Source of the DNA: Fasciola hepatica
Taxonomy: Eukaryota > Platyhelminthes > Trematoda > Plagiorchiida > Fasciolidae
Reading direction: 5' to 3'
Assembly (NCBI GenBank): GCA_948099385.1
Contig: CANUEZ040000002.1
Span: forward strand, 2,548,001-2,612,000
DNA: 64,000 bases
Of the stretch, positions 1 to 11,002 are shown one piece after another. The notes below the pieces were generated by a model that was not told the origin of the DNA, did no database searches, and saw only the letters and a list, made by a program, of their open reading frames with translations. The position numbers and the translations under genes are program-made. Positions within the stretch are counted from its first letter, which is position 1. Each line of letters begins with the position of its first letter.

Positions 1-327
1 TCCGTGGACACATTGGAAGTTGAAAAAGGAAACTCACTACTTCAATGCTTTTTAGCAGGTAATTTACTCTAAAAGAAACGGACGTTCCAGATGCACACGT
101 AAACACCATGAATACACTTCTCGCTGGTAAGCGTTTCCGTGAAACTTGGAGGACAATCTAGCTCACTAGTGTTACAGTAGGTTTTTCTACGCAATCTAAT
201 TGAATATGCACAGTTATTTGGGGGAGGGATCAGGAGCATTCCACTACAAATTGGGTTCTGGATTTTGACATGCAAAAGTAACTTGTGTATGTAAGACTTT
301 GTTGGCATAAAATTTCATTCCACTTAC

Positions 328-471
328 CGTCAGCTTCAACTTCGAGGAATCCGACGGGATTAATCACTCCAGACCGACTGTCATTCGCCTCGATGTAGAT
401 GTGTCGAATTGATTTGTTCCTTTCCCCGTGAAATTCCATCGACAAAAATTCTTCTGTAGTGGCCTTGATTA
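328..471 (-). CDS. NSUN7: NSUN7-like, exon covering the catalytic-loop region
   Basis: The exon is 144 bp, with acceptor ACTACAAG and donor GACG/GTAAGT, running from phase 1 to phase 1. It encodes VIKATTEEFLSMEFHG, then HIYIEANDSRSGVINPVGF. By order and spacing the NDSRSGVINP stretch is the position of family motif IV (P-x-C-S-G), but the cysteine is replaced. The rest of the gene, including the second catalytic cysteine region, lies outside the window. Confidence 0.82.
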
Positions 472-592
472 CTTGTAGTGAAATTTTGAAAAACACGGAC
501 ACAAGAAGAAGAATACGTGGAGTTAAAGAAGACAAAAAGATTCAATATACTACTACTGTAAAGTAAATTTTAGGCAAGTGAATGCTATTTAT

Positions 593-680
<88 letters not shown>

Positions 681-2675
681 AAGACTTCGGCGTGAGTCTT
701 CTGCCGTCACCTCTTCAGCAAGACAGTCTTCGCCTGAACACATGACCCCTGGGCTATTCCACCAACTCAGCTGGCATTGCATTTCACAGATCAGTCAAAT
801 TTCGAGACCGATGGCAGGTATATAGAGTGCCGCACTGTTAGTGTAAGCGGGTGTGCATGCTTATGCAAGAGCAAAATACACCCTTATTTCTGGTCCTATC
901 TTTAGGCGAAGGGCTTGCCGTGTGCGAATTTTATTCCGTCCACCCCCCCCCCCATTTTCCTCCCTGATACGCTGATGACCCGCTGTCATTCTTTGTAACT
1001 GGTCCCACGTGGTTCTACAATGAAGCTAGTGGTGGGCTAACGCTGCAGAATAAAAGGATCACGGAAGGATAAATGTTTGTTCCTCACTTTCTCAGGGCGC
1101 CAGATACAAGGCTGCGAAAGATAGAAACCAGCAATGTTACTGATATAGGGCAGATATGAATGGAATCAGGCGTGCCTCTCAAATTAAAAGTGACACAAAA
1201 ATTGATACCGGGACAAAAACGTTTACCGAGTACAAATGTCAGGTTACGATTGCAAGCATCACACATTGCACACATGAATAGAAGTGCAGGGGTGGGGGGG
1301 AGGAGCTGGGGAATGGCATTCCCGTATCACGCTCACCTTTGGAACCCATTTTCACGGTCAGTCGCGGATCTTCATCTTCCTTCAGTTGACGAACACAACG
1401 AATTTGTGGAACCGGCTGAATCAGTGGGAACTTGTTTCCAATCAAACCTTCCATGTGTACGGCCGAATAGACATTGATACAGTTGACAAACAAGACCTCT
1501 TCACCCCCAGCTATGTTGGCCAACGTACAATGGACACCGAGACAACTGCTTTTATCCTGAACATACGAGTTGGTTGGAGGAGTTGGCAGGTTCTTAGAAA
1601 GTTGTCACTCTATAACGAAGTTCATGAGTAGAGGCATCGAACTGGATCATATAAATGAGGTGCAAGAACGTCAATCATATGTCTCTTCCATTCATTCTGC
1701 CTCCGCCTCAGTAATACTATGAGGTAGCAAACAAAACCAGAGCACAAAAGTGCAAAGTTGATGGCTGAACTGAACTAAACTGAGATAAGGGAATTGATTC
1801 TACTGTCCCCACCATGGTAAGGCTTCCATTTCTTTATGTGACTACTTTCGGGAAACTCGAGTATTGAGACGAGAAAAGCCGACTTTCTGAAATAGAGAAT
1901 TGAATGTGAAACGGTTATAAACGTAAATTTTCAATTATGGTAAGAAAGTGCCTAATTTTTATAGTTAGAAGTCATCGCGTTTCAAGGAAAACTGTGAAAT
2001 CAGCGGATCGAAGTTAAAAATTCAGCTGTTCAATCTAGTTCAGTTATTCAAACCAATAAACCTGCACTATTGTGTCCTGTCTATTGCTGCTAACTTGCGA
2101 TCAAATGGTAAGTGAAAAACTGACCCACAGAAGAAAAGCGAGAGGAAAACAAACTTCTAGATAAAACAACATGTTCACGGAATAAGAGTTCGAATGCAAA
2201 ACATCCCACTAAACATGACACTTAGTCAAGCACAATATGCCTTTAGTCATTGACCAAGCAACGAGGCACAACCGTACGAGGCATTTTGTTATGTTCGGCC
2301 TAACAACAACTGACTGCTGAAAATTTGAAACTAGTACATTTATTGATATAAATATACGTAAAAGAATCCGACGAATCCGTTCATTTACCTGTAGCACCAG
2401 GTTCCTTTGAAGTACAACTTCCGAATCAAGCAGACTGGTTACGTCAGCCTTGTTGAATACGAATACATCGGAGCAGTGCTTGTCTGAACCATACTCGCCC
2501 TGTTGTGGCAGGCGTCCAGCCACGATTCGACGAAATCCGTGATCTTTCAGCCAACCGGTCACAATGTCTTGCCTACACATTTTCATATGACCATGATAGA
2601 GAGAGGGAGAGAAATCCAGTAAAAAACTATATGATTCTCTTGCGTGCTTTTCGGGTGGTAGGCGGAATGTTATGG

Positions 2676-2716
<41 letters not shown>

Positions 2717-2736
2717 TATCATTATCATTGTTATTA

Positions 2737-2773
<37 letters not shown>

Positions 2774-5700
2774 CATCGCACAGTGTTAAATAGTAGGGCA
2801 AGCCCCACTGACCACTGCCTTTCTCACCAACTTGCACGTTGAATTAGAAAGTATGAATATACAAGATGGACACGGAGTGGACCTACACGGGTGGGGAAAG
2901 AAAAGAATGTTACGGATCCGCTAGCCTCATTCGAAAACGGTACAAGTAGTTTTGATGGTCCAGAAGACTATACAAAGGATGGGAGAGTTGAAAAGGCTTT
3001 GGAAATCGAGGATCTTGACCTTTCCAATTATTCCGCACAACAAGGAATCAGGACATTGAATCGTGGAATGACAAGATATTTGAACTTACTTGCCCAACAG
3101 TTGATTGTACCATCCGTAGGTTGGCATCGCATCTGCCAGAGATTCCGATTGACGCCATTCCTCCGGCAAAAGCAAACGAAGTGATCCCACCTGGTTTCGT
3201 ACACGAACACGAGCCACTGCAGCAGCTAAACGCATACACATTGCTTGCACAGCAGTTTCAGCCGCCTGAAATGTTCGAAATTGTGGGAATATACTTCAAA
3301 AAACACTTTCAATGGACCATTGTTAACAATAGGGAACATTTTGTGAACTGCTTAGTTAAATCACGTCAGGTGCACAAACCAGTTGTGTATCTTCTTGACT
3401 GTTAAAAGTATAAACTGAGTAGAGACAGGTTGTTCGTAGTCTGTCCTCCATTACAACCACCTCGTGCTTTTTCACCTCTTAACGAGGACCTTGATTTTGC
3501 AGTCGGGAAATTCGATAGAAGTGACAAAATAGGAATAGAACTACAAACAGTTTTATAAGTTCTATAAGCAGACTGTGTGGGAGTACAAGAATACCACTGA
3601 TCCCGACACCGAGTCTTATCCTCTGATGTGCCTATTCACCGAGCGGTAGGATCCATTATACTCTGCCCAAGAAATCGGATATGTTCTACATGACTAAGAT
3701 CACTGGAAAGGCTTCCCCAAATTTCTGCCATATTTTGGGCTGGCTATTGTAACTCATGTTACAACTTCAACCCACTTTATTGAGCATAGCGCACTGCCGA
3801 AGCTTATTTGGGACGTGCGCGAAACTTGTCCCAATCTTCGTTACCTAGTGAGCTCTAGTGTTTGATCAATACTGATAAGATGACATCGTGGTTGTGTTAG
3901 TACATAATGATCTGTACTGAAATATAATTGGTTCAGTCCTATCGCTGCTTCAATACATTCAGTATTCCACGTTCGTCTCTGTTTCGCACAAAAACATAAA
4001 GGTGCCTAATCTTAGTTCCAAACAAGAAATCTCACTATCGCACCTTGAATAATTCAGCCCCAGAAGGATGCATTACCAATCGATTGTTAGGCAAATATTC
4101 CATATACTTCTCCATATCGGGCAAAGAGCGTTCTTGTGGCGGAGCTGTACGGCGTTGGAAATTTCGCATCGCATAGTCATAGACAATAACCAAAATGAGA
4201 TATTCTTCATCTTTGAAGTCCGGGTATTCCATATAGAATGTGACTTCTTCTAACAGTTTCTCGAGGATTGCAGCATCTGCACGTAGATGAGAATACAGAA
4301 CCAAATCTGTTAGTGCTACTGAACCGGTTTGGGGACTAGCGTCAGTCTTCGAATTCATCATCAACGAGATCTTCGTCACAAAATTTCAGCACGGCAGTTA
4401 ATCGTACAAATTAATTCCAACTCTTAGGAAGAACGTTCCATTGAATTTGGGAAAAAGTTGACCTACTAAGTCAAAAAGTAGGATCATCTCTGGTTGATCG
4501 TTGTTCACTTGAGACTAAGAGAGTTGGATTTAAATCTAGATTCTTGATGCGAATTGTGAGCACCAAACTGCTGCAAACTCTAAAATTTGACAATCATTTG
4601 GTAGCGATTGGGAACACAAAACAAAATCTGGAAAAACTCAGCGTTGAAAGAGCAGAAGCATTGTGTTCATATTTCTTTCCGCTTGTTATACTTCTCTTGT
4701 CTGTTCCCTACTTTGTGCAGCTAACGAATCGCCTATTTCCATTTAATCGTAAATATGAACAGTCTTTATAAAATGAATCTCGATAAGGTTCCGCAGCTTG
4801 AGTTACCATAAGGACCTTTAACAATGCAGATCCATCGGGAATCGAAAGAAGGATACAAGATAGTGAGCCATAGTTGTTATCATCAGACTGTTTCGGCTGG
4901 TGTTCAACGCCTAAACTCACGCCAAATTTATTTGATAAAAAACTGATTAGGTACCAGCTTCCAGCCTTGGCTACTCATCTACTGCACCGCGGTCGAGCAT
5001 TTTGATGGATGGAATATTGTTACTGTGAGCAGCTCACTGAAAATTGCATAATAATTCATTTTATAATTACGACGATGTATATTGTTGCATATTAAGTATA
5101 AAAATGGAATAAAATGTTATTCATGACAGCCGTTGTGGATTGTTTTTTTCCGCAAAGATAGAACAGATTATAGGAGTGATCAGACCATCGAATGAAATAA
5201 CAACATAGAAGAAATGAATACACTAACAGGTGCAGACTGTACTTGTTAGAGAGCATCAGCATCCTCATCTTCATCATTGTAAGGCGTTAAACAGTAAGGC
5301 AAGCCCCACTGACTACTGCCTTTCTCACCAACTTGAACGTTGAATTAGAAAGTATGAACATACAAGATGGACAGGGACTGGACCTACATGGGTGGGAAAA
5401 GAGAAGAATGCCCTAACAGCCAACACACGGAATACACAGTATAACTGTAAAAACTCACATCGATCAGTCATTCTGATTCGATAGAAAGTGACAACACGAT
5501 ATCCACTGTTCACGCTTCGCTGCCACATCCTTCAGTGTCTCCAACCAACTGGTAGAGGGATCTTTTGGACCCCAACCACGAAGACGTGAAACACCTACTT
5601 CTCCTAAGTTCGCAGTACATTTTCTCATTAGCTGTTGTCATGTCAGCTGTTGACCTCCATGTGGTCTCTTCCACTCCCTAGGAGGAACGAAGAATAGGGC

Positions 5701-8700
5701 ACCGTATGATAGACGTGTGTTTCCAATACTTTACACGTGCCCCAACCAACGAAGTCTACCAAACTGGATACGTTGTGACAGAACGTTCTCTGGATTAGTA
5801 TCCAGTACTCACTTTCTCACCTCAGCCTTCCTCACTCGGTTATTCCACCCAATCCTAGCCATACTACGCAAATATCGAAGACGACGAATAGCTTCCCCAT
5901 GCAGACCCCGAGAATAGCAACCATACAAAAGAAGTGAGCGCACCGCAGCACCATTTACATGACCTTTCAACTTCAGTGAAATATCAGGTCGGCGCCACAA
6001 GTGCTTCAGTCCGGCGTACGCCGCTCAAACCTTCGACATATGCGTGCTCATCTCTACTACTAGACTACCATCCGTCGTCACGCTGCTGCCGAGGTAATTA
6101 AACTAGTCGACAATTGCCAACACCCCCCCCCCCCCGACCGAGTACAAAGCTCGGAATCGTTGACGTCCAGTCTTGCAACATCACTTTACACTTTGAAGGT
6201 GCAAAGCGCATGCCTAATGGAGCTACAACTCTCACAAGTCTATCTAGTGCATGTTGCGCATGTTCCGTGCATTCGAACAAGCACACAAGGTCGTCCGCGT
6301 AATCTAGGTCACACAGCTTCTCCCCATTTCCTAGATCGATGCCCATATCCTGGAGATCTCGCAAGACGCCCTCCATTATTTATTCCATCACAAAGATTAA
6401 CAGGGATGGAGACGTGGAACATCCTTGTCGAACACCGTTGGCCGTTTCAAATGGACGGGATAGTTCACTGTAAACCCTTACGTAACCAGAAGTATGAAAG
6501 TACAGTGAACTCAGTGGATTAACGAAATTTTGTGGCACACCTTTTCGATGAAGAGCACTGAATAGCGCCGTCCGGTCAACTTAATCGAATGCACCTTTCA
6601 CGTCAACGAAAACCAGCATTGTCGGTTGACGGTGTGTGTGACGCGTTTCAAGAAGTTGACGAACAGTAAGAATCTGGTCCCTGCATCCTCAACCTTGGCG
6701 GAATCCGGCCTGTTGTTCGCGGCCGTTCCTCTCGCGAGCCGGTGTCAGACGACGCAGCAAAATCGAGGCTAGTATCTTGGCGACTACCGGAATTAGACTG
6801 ACCCTACGATGGTTATTTCAGTTATTGCGTATTCCCTTCCTGAAGATGGGAACAATCAATGACTCGCCTCATAATAACGGAATACACTCCTCGATTCAAC
6901 CGTCACGGAGCAAGGTGGTAGGTGATTTTTTCAAAGTGCCACCACTGATTTTCGAAAACTGGAGGAAGTTCGACAGGACCGGCAGCTTTTCCACAATTAA
7001 ATAATCGAATGCTCGACTTTACTTTCACTTTCGAAGGGGGCTTAATTGATACGTCCGACTCTACTCGCGTGGACCAGTAGGATCTACAGTTCTGAACAGA
7101 ACTGCGCCATCGGTAGCTTACTGCGATATGATCGATTTGGTTCAGAGTACCTGTAGAATGAGAGCGCCATGTCGCTGCGCGACGCAAACTGTGTTCGAAA
7201 TCTGTACTGCACAGGAATAACCGATTGTCTGCACAAAATGGAGAAGCCTATCCCCGTTATCTGTACGCTCGGCGGGTAAAGCACAACGCCCACCCAAACA
7301 AGCTTCTGACACACAATAAGTTTGCCAAATTGTTCATTAAAACCACCAGCTAGCACTACAATGTCAGAATCTTTACTGCTGCGAACGAGAGTGGTGAGTT
7401 CACGGTAGAACTCATCCTTCTGCGTGTCAGAGCTGCAGTCTGTTGGAGCGTATGCTGAGATCACAAACAAACTGTGCTCAACACAACTATCCTTTCGAAC
7501 GCCAACTGACCCCTCGAGTCTCACAGCACATAAACGACTGTTAACCGGTATCCAGTCTAAAAGGGCAGCCTCAACCTTGTCAGTCAAGACTATTCCTACA
7601 CTACGTTGACTTACAGCTCTAGGCGCTTCGTCTCCTGAAGTGTGCAGGAAATACCTGGATCAAATACAAGGAGCAGTTAGTTTAATCACACTGCTCCAAT
7701 CCTGGATACGCGTTTCACTTACACAACAGACATGAGTCGCCAGTGTCCATTGTGAGCGCTAGGCACGCCTGCTGACCGGCCTGCATGAGTGTATGCACGG
7801 TAAAGGAGCTGAGATTCGGAGACTGATGAGGCTTGGGAAAATGTGAGTTACAAGATAGAGGATTAGTTACGATACTGTTTGATAATGAACCGTTGCAAGT
7901 ATAGGCGCGTTATCAGTGTGAGCATTATGGGTAGGTAGAGGGTCAGAGAGAGGTCGTTAAGGGCAGAAGACAAAGGTTCAGTAAAATAGGGGGAATTCTG
8001 AGCAGTAGCCCACTTATCACTACCCACCCCACTCGATGCAATGGGCAACGCGGTCCTGATTAGCCCTCGCGACGACCTATGCAGTATGGAATTCTTTTTA
8101 TTCGTGCAGTTCATGGGAGATGTTGGACGGGTGCTGTACAGGTGTCCAGCCACAAAGTAGGAGAACAATTAGGGTTATCAACTAAAACATTTAGTTCTAA
8201 CATGAACCTATCCGCAAGGCAGCCGGGTGGCTGAGTGGAAGCCCATTTGCTTGGATCAATTATTCTTCCACTGATTTTACCGACTGAGTTGCCAGCTCAG
8301 ATCGACCCCCAACCTGGAGGACCAGGAGACTGGACTTTGTCTGGCCTCCACCCCTTGACCTGTCAGGCATGATTGCATCTCCGGCTTAAGGAAGCCATCC
8401 TGCATAGCTCTTTGAGTCACGGAGACACGCAAGCCATCATACCACGTCGAGGTGCAGTCTCGTCATTACGGTGTTAGTAGGCCTGTCCAGTTGTTGGCGC
8501 CTGTGTTGTATTCTTGTCTGATATGCCAATGCAGTCGCAATGAAGCCCAAATTATATCAATATGATCATCGATTGATCGCACGAATCAACGATTTTCTTT
8601 GCAGTTAACTCCCAAGATTGATTTTATTCACTCTGTCATTTTTCCGGTTTGACTCGTCTCATCTGAAATAAGAGAATAGAGGATTACGCGACTTTCGCTA

Positions 8701-11002
8701 ATGCCCTTGTGGTAATCTTAGGTCACAGTAAAATGCCATACGACCAGATGTGTTCAGTCACAGTTCATTGGATTAAATGCATGCCCGGATCATGAATCAA
8801 GCATTGCCGCACACAAACGACTGTCTTGTTTTTGTCTAGCTCGTTATACTGCAAGCATTGATCACAGTCTATCTGACGCCAGCATTGTGACGTGGCAAAT
8901 ATGGCACGCGAATGAATACCGTCATTGTTCCTCGTCGTGCCGCATACTGGGCAAGGCTGTTCAGAGGAGGCGCATGAACCATTATTGGCTACCGACTTGT
9001 CTGAGTATCCCTGTTGCCCTGCCGGTAGCACAAAGTCGTGCTTAGGCTAAAGGTGTGTTCACGAACGAAAACGCCAGACGAGGTTCCGTCAATCATCCTC
9101 TAACTCTGAACTGGGCGACCGAGTAGTACAACGGTCCACAAAAACTCAAATAATCCACGTACATTTTATTTCTTTCGCGAACATAATTCACACTGCCCTC
9201 CGTGTTACCTCTTTCTGCATTTCTATTGTTGAAATCATGCCTGACTCAAGGCCCGATGTACAGGATTGCCATCTCACTATCGAGTGACTCGTAGATAAAC
9301 GAACCTTGAGTCCCACAGTAGAGAACACAAGCTTGCTTGAACGTGTGTACTCAAACTGTGGGCAAACCGACCACTGAATCAAGACAGTCAAAAGGCTTCA
9401 AAACGCCCGGACAACAATGAACGGGAAGCGCACGAAACGACGATACAGGAACAAGTCAAATGGTTCGTAGAGTGGATCTTCAGTTTTGGGAAGCTTTTGA
9501 CCAGTCAACAGTCAGAAGAGAAGTAATCGCGTGAGGGAGCACACACACACACACAAGCGTAGTGAAGGACAATCACGATATCAAGGCTACGAGGAAATGG
9601 CCGAAGGTCAGTCATTCGCACAAACAAAGGAAAAGAGATACGCACGCCCAAGCGGTGGGGCGCAATAAAATAGCCCACACCATTATGAGGAAATAGCAGA
9701 GTGGGTCGGATAACAATCAACACATGAATGAGGAGGAGGGTGCAGAAACAACATCGCAGACAGAGTTGTCGTGGCGACCAGTTAGTCAATGCACAGAGGG
9801 ACACGACGAAAAAAGGCGATAATATCTGTGGGGAACCAGGGTTCATTGATGATCGATACGATCAGGTGAGGCCAAGAAATGGACCAAACACAAACACCGG
9901 TTGAAGAAAAAATAATACATCACTCATCACTGCCGTAAAAACAAGACCAAAAAAATGCGTGACGCGATGGGAGTGGACAAACAATTACCACGTGTGCATG
10001 GAGGCGAGGGTGTGGTGGTTTGCATGAAAACAAGAGTTCTAAGCGCATCGGAACGAAGGCACTGTTTGGTTAATGCAAGATAGAGAACTTTTGTGAATAG
10101 CATGGGATCCGGACTGAACCAGGTTGGAGGCTTTCCTCAATACGGCCAGCTGAGTTTTCATGTTTCGTTCTCAATAAATCTTTGCCCCCGGTGTATGAAA
10201 GTAATAGTAACAGTAATAATAATACCAATGTAAATGTCGTGCTTCAATTTATTCATTATACAGACACGGTATAATGCCTCACAAAGGAGCTCATGGCTGC
10301 CGAAAGGGAATTGATCGGCAGCGGTGGTGCTGAGACTGGAACTCGGCACTCCAAGTTCTAATGTGCATCATGATAATTGCGTGGCCATTGCCGGCCATGT
10401 GTGTCACGTGTGCATGAGTGTATGTGTGCATACGCGGTGGTCTACGCCAGATGGAAAAATACATAGAAGGACTTCTTCTACCCGTTATCCTAATACATAG
10501 CGCAATAATATATCCCCACCTATGGCACTGAGAGGAAGAACTGATGCTTTTAAACATAGGGCCTAGAAAGTCTATTTGTTCACTATGCTCACACTCCTGT
10601 TAACAGGGATCACCGGCGGTGGTCAAATCGTCATGACGGAGAACCTCATAGCCACCTCTGGTCTCTTCTCTGCCCGACAGCCTTCAAATGTCTTCGGCCA
10701 TATTCAGGAAATGCTATATATTTGTTGTATACTAAATCAACAAGGCGAAAATCCAATTATATGCTTCTTTACCCACCGAATGCCAAACGGCTCGCTTGAA
10801 AAACTTCGTGTAAAGCAATAATCCATTTGAGTCTCCAAAGGGAATGCATATCAAGCAAACGGTCAACTGAGAAGTACTCACATTTCATGGCACTGAATGC
10901 CAGACGAAGTGTGTCACGTTTTTCACGTGCATTATGATAATTGACCTTTAGCAGCGGACTTTTGTTCACAACGCCATAAATGGGTCTTTCCGGGGCAGGT
11001 TC
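328..11002 (-). CDS. NSUN7: NSUN7-like RNA methyltransferase-family gene (partial, five exons placed)
   Basis: Minus-strand gene. Placed exons are 10882-11002, 4044-4276, 2389-2572, 1337-1556 and 328-471; it continues past the left edge after a GTAAGT donor. The translated order of motifs follows animal NSUN7: LAFSAMKYAAILEKLLEE, then VIVYDYAMRNFQRR, then WLKDHGFRRIVAG, then NLVLQDKSSCLGVH, then the SGVINPVGF segment. Family knowledge: NSUN proteins are SAM-dependent RNA cytosine-5 methyltransferases. Here both the SAM-binding motif (FVNCINVYSAVHM in place of a D-x-C-A-A-P-G-type motif) and the catalytic P-C-S-G region (NDSRSG, no cysteine) are degenerate, so activity is doubtful. Splice phases agree at three junctions. 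One exon between 4044 and 2572 and all exons upstream of 11002 were not found. The 6.6-kb first placed intron contains an RTE LINE. Confidence 0.85.
596..682. repeat. (TA)n microsatellite followed by (GA)n
   Basis: About 73 bp of uninterrupted TA from 596 to 668, then a short GA run. It lies in the NSUN7-like intron between exons 328-471 and 1337-1556. Reading frames through it are artefacts (YIYIYI). Confidence 0.97.
1337..1556 (-). CDS. NSUN7: NSUN7-like, exon with degenerate SAM-binding motif
   Basis: The exon is 220 bp, with acceptor TGTTCAG/GATAAA and donor AAAG/GTGAGC, running from phase 0 to phase 1. It encodes DKSSCLGVHCTLANIAGG, then EEVLFVNCINVYSAVHM. In active NSUN enzymes the corresponding position holds a D-x-C-A-A-P-G-x-K-T loop that binds SAM; here the loop residues are missing, as is also known for mammalian NSUN7. 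The last base completes a valine codon with the exon at 471. Confidence 0.87.
2389..2572 (-). CDS. NSUN7: NSUN7-like, exon with WLKDHGF and NLVLQ motifs
   Basis: The exon is 184 bp, bounded by a TGTGTAG acceptor and a GTAAAT donor, and ends in phase 0 after NLVLQ. It covers the segment before the SAM-binding core: QDIVTGWLKDHGFRRIV, a variable acidic stretch, then DVFVFNKADVTSLLDSEVV. It joins the 1556 exon exactly at LVLQ/DKSSCL, which corresponds to the well conserved L-x-x-Q-D-K/R-S/A-S-C-L junction of the family. Confidence 0.85.
2676..2778. repeat. (ATC)n/(ATT)n trinucleotide tract at an RTE 3' end
   Basis: CAT/ATC triplets grade into TTA triplets. The tract sits exactly at the 3' end of the RTE tail that follows at 2780, on that element's minus strand. 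RTE-clade LINEs typically end in short tandem repeats instead of poly(A). Confidence 0.9.
2780..2909 (-). mobile_element. RTE LINE 3' tail fragment
   Basis: This matches the last 130 bp of the RTE family present elsewhere in the window (for example 5283-5415 and, in reverse, 54890-55006), including the conserved stretch around GGCAAGCCCCACTGACCACT. It is 5'-truncated, contains no coding sequence, and lies inside an NSUN7-like intron. Confidence 0.85.
2910..3950 (+). pseudogene. Interrupted coding-like block, family not recognised
   Basis: Two overlapping plus-strand frames read like protein: one from about 2891 (FDGPEDYTKDGRVEKALEIE) and a second from about 3070 (LASHLPEIPIDAIPPAKANE, then VIPPGFVHEHEPLQQLNAY) that ends in TAA near 3404. 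Further plus-strand fragments (VWEYKNTTDPDTESYPLMC near 3575) continue to about 3900 with stops and frame changes. The block starts directly at the 5' edge of an RTE tail and is antisense to the NSUN7-like gene. It could be a decayed processed copy or exons of a nested gene; I cannot name the protein. Confidence 0.35.
4044..4276 (-). CDS. NSUN7: NSUN7-like, exon with VYDYAMRNFQRR motif
   Basis: The exon is 233 bp. The acceptor is a pyrimidine-rich tract ending in GCAG, and the donor is AAG/GTGCGA. It runs from phase 1 to phase 0. The product carries AAILEKLLEEVTFYMEYPDF and VIVYDYAMRNFQRR, the helical region that precedes the methyltransferase fold in NSUN5/NSUN7 proteins. The following exon in the protein should begin in phase 0 and end in phase 2, and it is not visible in the 1.5 kb down to 2572. 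Confidence 0.85.
5040..5283 (-). repeat. Flank shared with 28665-28893, adjoining RTE 3' end
   Basis: About 240 bp immediately beyond the RTE 3' end is shared, with scattered substitutions, with 28665-28893 beside another minus-strand RTE copy. The shared part includes GGATTG...TTCCGCAAAGATAGAACAGA and ends near ATGCAATT. The other RTE copies at 34285, 44504 and 55006 lack it. Confidence 0.8.
5284..7960 (-). mobile_element. RTE-type LINE, decayed, with internal deletion
   Basis: Minus-strand copy. From its 5' side it carries an endonuclease part (frame 7587-7084, with [20 protein letters not shown] and [16 protein letters not shown]), then a reverse transcriptase part (YADDLVCLFE near 6300) and the C-terminal region with the family 3' tail. 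About 610 bp between endonuclease and reverse transcriptase, present in the 34.3-kb copy at roughly 35835-36447, is missing at about 7050. There are multiple stops and frameshifts, so it is not functional. It lies in the 6.6-kb NSUN7-like intron. Confidence 0.88.
7961..8540. repeat. RTE 5' flank shared with 37370-37690, with tRNA-like A box
   Basis: The sequence upstream of the RTE 5' coding part is again found upstream of the 34.3-kb copy. The distal 320 bp begins with a polymerase III A-box-like TGGCTGAGTGG at about 8229 (plus orientation) and continues with CATTTGCTTGGA and the shared CTCCGGCTTAAGGAAGCCAT. Either the RTE family has a long 5' UTR or a tRNA-derived SINE was captured next to the source copy. 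Confidence 0.6.
8541..10881. other. Intronic sequence, no supported gene
   Basis: This is the remaining part of the long NSUN7-like intron. A short (CA)n lies near 9541-9555. A cysteine-rich minus frame at 8765-9031 was examined and not accepted as a gene. Nothing else is supported. Confidence 0.6.
10882..11002 (-). CDS. NSUN7: NSUN7-like, exon with LAFSAMK motif
   Basis: The exon is 121 bp, entered in phase 0 after a CTTAAG acceptor and left in phase 1 at a GTGAGT donor. It encodes EPAPERPIYGVVNKSPLLKV through LAFSAMK. The last base joins the exon starting at 4276 to give a tyrosine codon and the continuous motif LAFSAMKYAAILEK, which matches the start of the conserved N-terminal helical part of NSUN7. 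Upstream exons and the start codon were not recognised. Confidence 0.82.

Noticed and set aside
596..668. YIYIYI-type frames across TA tracts here and at 25.9, 29.8, 43.7 and 58.7 kb
   Set aside because: They are translations of dinucleotide repeats, not genes.
3028..3239. Minus frames considered for the missing NSUN7-like exon
   Set aside because: The translations (GGITSFAFAGGMASIGISG and others) show none of the expected conserved block, and the plus strand is more protein-like here.
8765..9031. Cysteine-rich minus frame (CPVCG, CLQYNELDKNKTVVCVRQCL, PGM) resembling a nuclear-receptor DNA-binding domain
   Set aside because: The spacing between the second and third cysteines is too long, the fourth cysteine is missing, and there are no splice sites or continuation. 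Similarity is limited to a few residues.
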